This document shows, piece by piece, positions 57,797 to 64,000 of a DNA stretch of 64,000 bases. Below the pieces are notes generated by a model that made no database searches, was not told the origin of the DNA, and worked only from the letters and a program-made list of their open reading frames with translations. Source of the stretch: Paraburkholderia solisilvae (GTDB taxonomy: Bacteria; Pseudomonadota; Gammaproteobacteria; Burkholderiales; Burkholderiaceae); NCBI RefSeq assembly GCF_902859875.1, contig NZ_CADIKF010000004.1:62001-126000 (forward strand). Reading direction: 5' to 3'. The number at the start of each line of letters is the position of its first letter. Positions within the stretch are counted from its first letter, which is position 1. The position numbers and the translations under genes were made by a program.

Positions 57797-58004
57797 CGTG
57801 ATTTCCGTCGCGCCGCGCCTCATCACGAGACGCGAGCACTGTCAGTTAGCGAACATCAATTCGATTGTAAGTCGAGGCGGAAATGCATGCGCCGCGACAA
57901 GGTGAACCGGGTCGTCATGTGCACGTTGCGCGCCGCAACGACGCGCGGCACGGCCATCGCCGTAACGCGACACCCGCGCGGAACAAGTCCGTCAGACACG
58001 CCCG

Positions 58005-59180
58005 TCAGGACGGCCGCCGCGCAGGCGCCGCGGGCGACGGTCGCCCGGCGCTTCTGGCCGGCACGGTCGCCGGCGTCTTCGCCGGCATGCCCGCCCCCGC
58101 GCGCGCGCCTTGGCCAGCGGCGGTTGGTGGCGGCGCGGCAACCGTCATCGCCAGCTCGAAGAGTCCCGCCCACGGGTCGGGCGGCGGATCGTTGAGCCGG
58201 TTGCCCGGCGTGCTGCCGGACAGGCCTTTTACCTGCCGGTCGAGCTTCGCCGCGAGCGTCAGCGCCTTTTCGAGCGCCGCTTCCGTCACGCGCGACAGCG
58301 CCGGACCGATCAGCCGCTCCCGCGGCCCCCACACGCGATTTTCACGCGTCAGCATCGCAAGCGGCTTACCCGCCGCGACACCGCGCTTGATGCGCAACAG
58401 CGTGCGCACCTCTTCAACCACTGCCCACAGCACCAGCACCGCGGCCTCGCCTTCGCCGCGCAGACCATCGAGCATGCGCGACAAGCGACCGACGTCGCCC
58501 GCCAGCATCGCTTCGTTCAGCTTGAATACGTCATAGCGCGCGACGTTCAGCACCGCGTCCTGAATCTGCTCGAACGTCAACGAGCCCGCCGGATAAAGCA
58601 GCCCGAGCTTCTGGATTTCCTGATGCGCAGCGAGCAGATTGCCTTCGACCCGCTCCGCCATGAATTGCAGCGCGCGCCGGCCGTCTTCGCCCGGCGCGAC
58701 GCGTTGCTGCTGCAGCGCAAGCCGTTGCCCGATCCAGTTCGGCAATTGCGCGCGCTCGACCGGATCGATCTTCAGCGCGACGCCTGCATCGGCCAGCGCG
58801 GTGAACCAGCCGGCCTTCTGCGTCGCCGCGTCGAGCCGCGGCAGCGTCACCAGAGTCAACGTATCGGGATTGGCCGCATCGGCCAGCGTCTTCAACGCTT
58901 CCGCGCCTTCCTTGCCGGGCTTGCCGGTCGGAATGCGCAGCTCGACCAGTTGCCGGTCGCCGAACAGCGACATCGACTGGCTCGCGCCCAGCAATGAGCT
59001 CCAGTCGAAGCCGCGTTCGACGGTAAACACATTGCGGTCCGTAAAACCCGACGCACGCGCGGCGGCGCGAATCCGGTCGCACGCTTCCTGTGCGAGCAGA
59101 TGCTCGTCACCGTACACGACGTACAGGCCGGCGAGTCCTTTCGCCAGATGCGTTTCAAGCGCGTCAAGTCGCAGTTGCAT
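58005..59180 (-). CDS. holA: DNA polymerase III subunit delta
   Basis: The 391-aa clamp-loader subunit opens the beta clamp. The N-terminal AAA-like region includes L-A-G-L-Y-V-V-Y-G-D-E-H-L-L at about 16-29 and S-L-F-G-D-R-Q-L-V near 71. The helical clamp-loader domain covers about 215-335. After residue 340 or so the chain is an Ala/Pro/Gly-rich tail with no parallel in E. coli HolA (343 aa). It lies about 20 bp after lptE on the same strand, giving leuS-lptE-holA, as in E. coli. Confidence 0.95.
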   Translation of the reverse strand: MQLRLDALETHLAKGLAGLYVVYGDEHLLAQEACDRIRAAARASGFTDRNVFTVERGFDWSSLLGASQSMSLFGDRQLVELRIPTGKPGKEGAEALKTLADAANPDTLTLVTLPRLDAATQKAGWFTALADAGVALKIDPVERAQLPNWIGQRLALQQQRVAPGEDGRRALQFMAERVEGNLLAAHQEIQKLGLLYPAGSLTFEQIQDAVLNVARYDVFKLNEAMLAGDVGRLSRMLDGLRGEGEAAVLVLWAVVEEVRTLLRIKRGVAAGKPLAMLTRENRVWGPRERLIGPALSRVTEAALEKALTLAAKLDRQVKGLSGSTPGNRLNDPPPDPWAGLFELAMTVAAPPPTAAGQGARAGAGMPAKTPATVPARSAGRPSPAAPARRPS

Positions 59181-59201
59181 GGCTATCGTGACAAACGATG
59201 A

Positions 59202-59753
59202 TCAAAGCGGCGGCGGCGGCAACGGCGCACGCGGCGCCACGGCCGGCACACCCTCGCCCGGCGCCGGATGCAGCGACTTCACGATCGCGAGACGCCGCCA
59301 AAGCTGATCAGCCGCATCGTTACGCATGTCCGCGTAGAGCAGATCGGCTTCGGCCGACTTCGACTGCGAGAACTGGTCGCTATACGTCATGGCCCGATTC
59401 AACGCGATCGCGCTGTTCGGAATCAATACGGTCCCGTCCTTGCCGACCAGCGTGTACGTAATGGAATACGTCAACGCATACTCTTCGACGACACCGAGCG
59501 AATTCAGCGTCAGCACGCTCGCACCGGTCGATTCGGAGACTCTCAGCACCGCGTCCGCATTCGCAATCGAATTGACGACGACCGTGTCGCTGCCGCCCTG
59601 GATAATGCGGGTCAGGCGAGCGGAGAACGCCGGTGCTCCGCCGGTAATGGCAAGACGCTTGAACGCGTAATCCGACTGACCGCGCAGCTGGAAGCCGCAG
59701 GCGGACAACATCATCACGCTACACGCGAGTGTCAGAAACGATCTGCGCGTCAC
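59202..59753 (-). CDS. lptE: LPS-assembly lipoprotein LptE
   Basis: This 183-aa outer-membrane lipoprotein plugs LptD during LPS insertion. The lipobox L-S-A-C places the lipidated cysteine at 19, followed by G-F-Q-L-R-G, the hallmark of LptE. I choose the GTG at 59753, which has AGGAG 5 bp upstream; an ATG at 59813 would give a 20-residue extension before the signal peptide. The C-terminus is Pro-rich. It sits between leuS and holA. Confidence 0.95.
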   Translation of the reverse strand: MTRRSFLTLACSVMMLSACGFQLRGQSDYAFKRLAITGGAPAFSARLTRIIQGGSDTVVVNSIANADAVLRVSESTGASVLTLNSLGVVEEYALTYSITYTLVGKDGTVLIPNSAIALNRAMTYSDQFSQSKSAEADLLYADMRNDAADQLWRRLAIVKSLHPAPGEGVPAVAPRAPLPPPPL

Positions 59754-59828
59754 TTTGACTCCTGGTTCGCAGTTAATTCTGCGGCAACGGCTGAGCGGCG
59801 GCGAAGCCTGCACGCCCGCGCGCTGCCA

Positions 59829-62782
<2,954 letters not shown>

Positions 62783-64000
62783 ATGAACCGCGCTTACCGT
62801 ATCGTCTGGAATGCTGTCACTGCCACATGGACCGTCGCCTCGGAATTGACCAAAGGTCGCAGGGCTTCGAGAGGGCGCGCCGCAAAGTCGCTCACTGCGA
62901 CCAGCACTGTAGCTTCGCTCGTCATTGCCGCGGGCGGCGTTGTAACGATCGCTTCGGAGGCGGCAACGCCAAATTCGTATGCGGTCGGCGTGCTCGATCA
63001 GGGCGGAGGCAAGCAGACTTGCTTCTCGAGTGAGACTCCCGGCGCACTCAATACCTCGACTCAAGACTGCGACTCGGGCGCGGGAAACACGCAGGCCGGC
63101 ATCGTTGCATACGACCCGGATGGTAAATGGGGTTCGTATGTCACGCTGTCTGACTCCTCCAGCGTGCGAATCGGAGTTGGCAATACGGATAAGCTGGTCA
63201 TCAGGGCCGACGGTGTTGACGCATACGATCAATTGCGGATGAATGGCAAGAACGTTACCGGGCTCGGTTCCGGCCAGGTGTCCGCCACCAGCACGGACGC
63301 GGTGAATGGCTCGCAGCTGTACGGCGTGAGCGAATCCGTTGCTCAGGCAATGGGCGGCGGTTCGACGGTCAATGCCGACGGTACGATCTCAGCACCGAGC
63401 TACATTGTCGACGGCACGACGGTTCATAACGTGGGCGACGCGATCACAAACATCGATGAGCGCACGACGATCAACAGCACCGCGATCAGCAACATCAACG
63501 AAACGTTGAACAACATCACGGAAAGCGGTGCCGGCGTCAAGTTCTTCCATGCGAACTCGGCTCTGGCAGATTCGCAAGCGATCGGAGTCGACTCGGTCGC
63601 AATTGGCGGCAACGCCCGTGCGCAGGCAGACAATTCGGTCGCGCTCGGCTCGAACTCGGTAGCAGATCGTGTGAACTCGGTTTCTGTCGGTGCGGCGGGC
63701 GCCGAGCGTCAAATCACGAATGTGGCTGCGGGGACGATCGATACCGACGCAGTGAACCTCGGCCAGCTCAAAGCCGCGGGTCTGATCAACCCCGACGGCA
63801 CGGCAAACGCCGCAGTGACCTACGATCACAACACCGATAGTTCGATCAACTACAGCAGCGTCACGATGGGCAACAACGTGGATGGGGGCACCGCAATCCA
63901 CAACATCGCAGCCGGCACGGACGGCATGGACGCCGTCAACGTCGATCAGATGAACGCTGCAATCGCCAGCGTGGTCGCCATCGCCGGCGATTCGTCGAAC
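62783..64000 (+). CDS. Second trimeric autotransporter adhesin, N-terminal part (cut by window end)
   Basis: 406 codons are visible without a stop. The protein opens with an extended signal peptide (M-N-R-A-Y-R-I-V-W-N, cleavage near residue 60 after S-E-A) that mirrors the first adhesin. C80 and C96 follow. A stalk motif S-T-D-A-V-N-G-S-Q-L-Y-G lies near 175, a short coiled segment (T-A-I-S-N-I-N-E-T-L-N-N-I-T) near 235, and a head region with S-V-A-I-G and S-V-A-L-G-S repeats near 268-300. D-T-D-A-V-N-L-G-Q-L-K-A-A-G follows. The anchor domain would be beyond the window. Confidence 0.93.
   Translation, partial: MNRAYRIVWNAVTATWTVASELTKGRRASRGRAAKSLTATSTVASLVIAAGGVVTIASEAATPNSYAVGVLDQGGGKQTCFSSETPGALNTSTQDCDSGAGNTQAGIVAYDPDGKWGSYVTLSDSSSVRIGVGNTDKLVIRADGVDAYDQLRMNGKNVTGLGSGQVSATSTDAVNGSQLYGVSESVAQAMGGGSTVNADGTISAPSYIVDGTTVHNVGDAITNIDERTTINSTAISNINETLNNITESGAGVKFFHANSALADSQAIGVDSVAIGGNARAQADNSVALGSNSVADRVNSVSVGAAGAERQITNVAAGTIDTDAVNLGQLKAAGLINPDGTANAAVTYDHNTDSSINYSSVTMGNNVDGGTAIHNIAAGTDGMDAVNVDQMNAAIASVVAIAGDSSN

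Overview
This is a contiguous high-GC chromosomal window from a Burkholderiaceae bacterium, most like Paraburkholderia or Burkholderia. The evidence is gene content and order: a split pqiA ahead of pqiBC, a three-gene pntAA-pntAB-pntB, dusB-fis-purH, tyrS-dtd, rplM-rpsI-erpA, an edd-eda Entner-Doudoroff pair with a HexR-type regulator, and two very large trimeric autotransporter adhesins. Genus and species are inference. I found no insertion sequence, CRISPR array, tRNA or 16S/23S rRNA gene.

Layout. 1-3295: end of a pqiA half, a second pqiA half, pqiB and lipoprotein pqiC (MCE-type intermembrane lipid transport), then a (GCCGTT)8 microsatellite. 3640-8122: a THUMP RNA methyltransferase and the proton-translocating transhydrogenase operon (minus). 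8558-15779: Nudix hydrolase, mnmA, an orphan FMN-binding glutamate-synthase-like protein, a GST (minus), pepP and a UbiH-type hydroxylase. 16100-21668: dusB-fis, purH, ruvC, ruvA and ruvB. 21806-24396 (minus): tyrS, dtd and a histidine phosphatase. 24676-28580: anmK, erpA, rpsI-rplM and an OsmC protein. A compact candidate sRNA with anti-Shine-Dalgarno motifs sits in the rplM-osmC gap. 28731-31275 (minus): pyrC, a DUF3025 gene and the RNase P RNA rnpB. 31592-37292: a class II amidotransferase, then the glutamate/aspartate importer gltIJKL and glutamate dehydrogenase, which together take up and deaminate glutamate. 37483-40049: a LysR regulator divergent from purB. 40213-40868: a self-contained cassette with a strong promoter, a structured leader resembling phage C4 antisense RNAs, a 106-aa orphan protein and a terminator. 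40892-46770: gluconate permease and kinase (gntP, gntK) and the Entner-Doudoroff genes (edd, eda), with divergent hexR. HexR-like operators lie inside both divergent promoters, giving a gluconate-to-pyruvate module under one regulator.

46947-64000: a 2824-residue trimeric autotransporter (minus), a block of conserved genes (hemJ-like, proA, holA, lptE, leuS), and a second, divergently oriented trimeric autotransporter cut by the window end. Both share the extended signal peptide and, unusually, a cysteine pair just after it.

The observations most worth a second look are the candidate sRNA at 27733-27823, the C4-like leader cassette at 40213-40868, the HexR operator architecture, and the repeat-rich adhesin pair.
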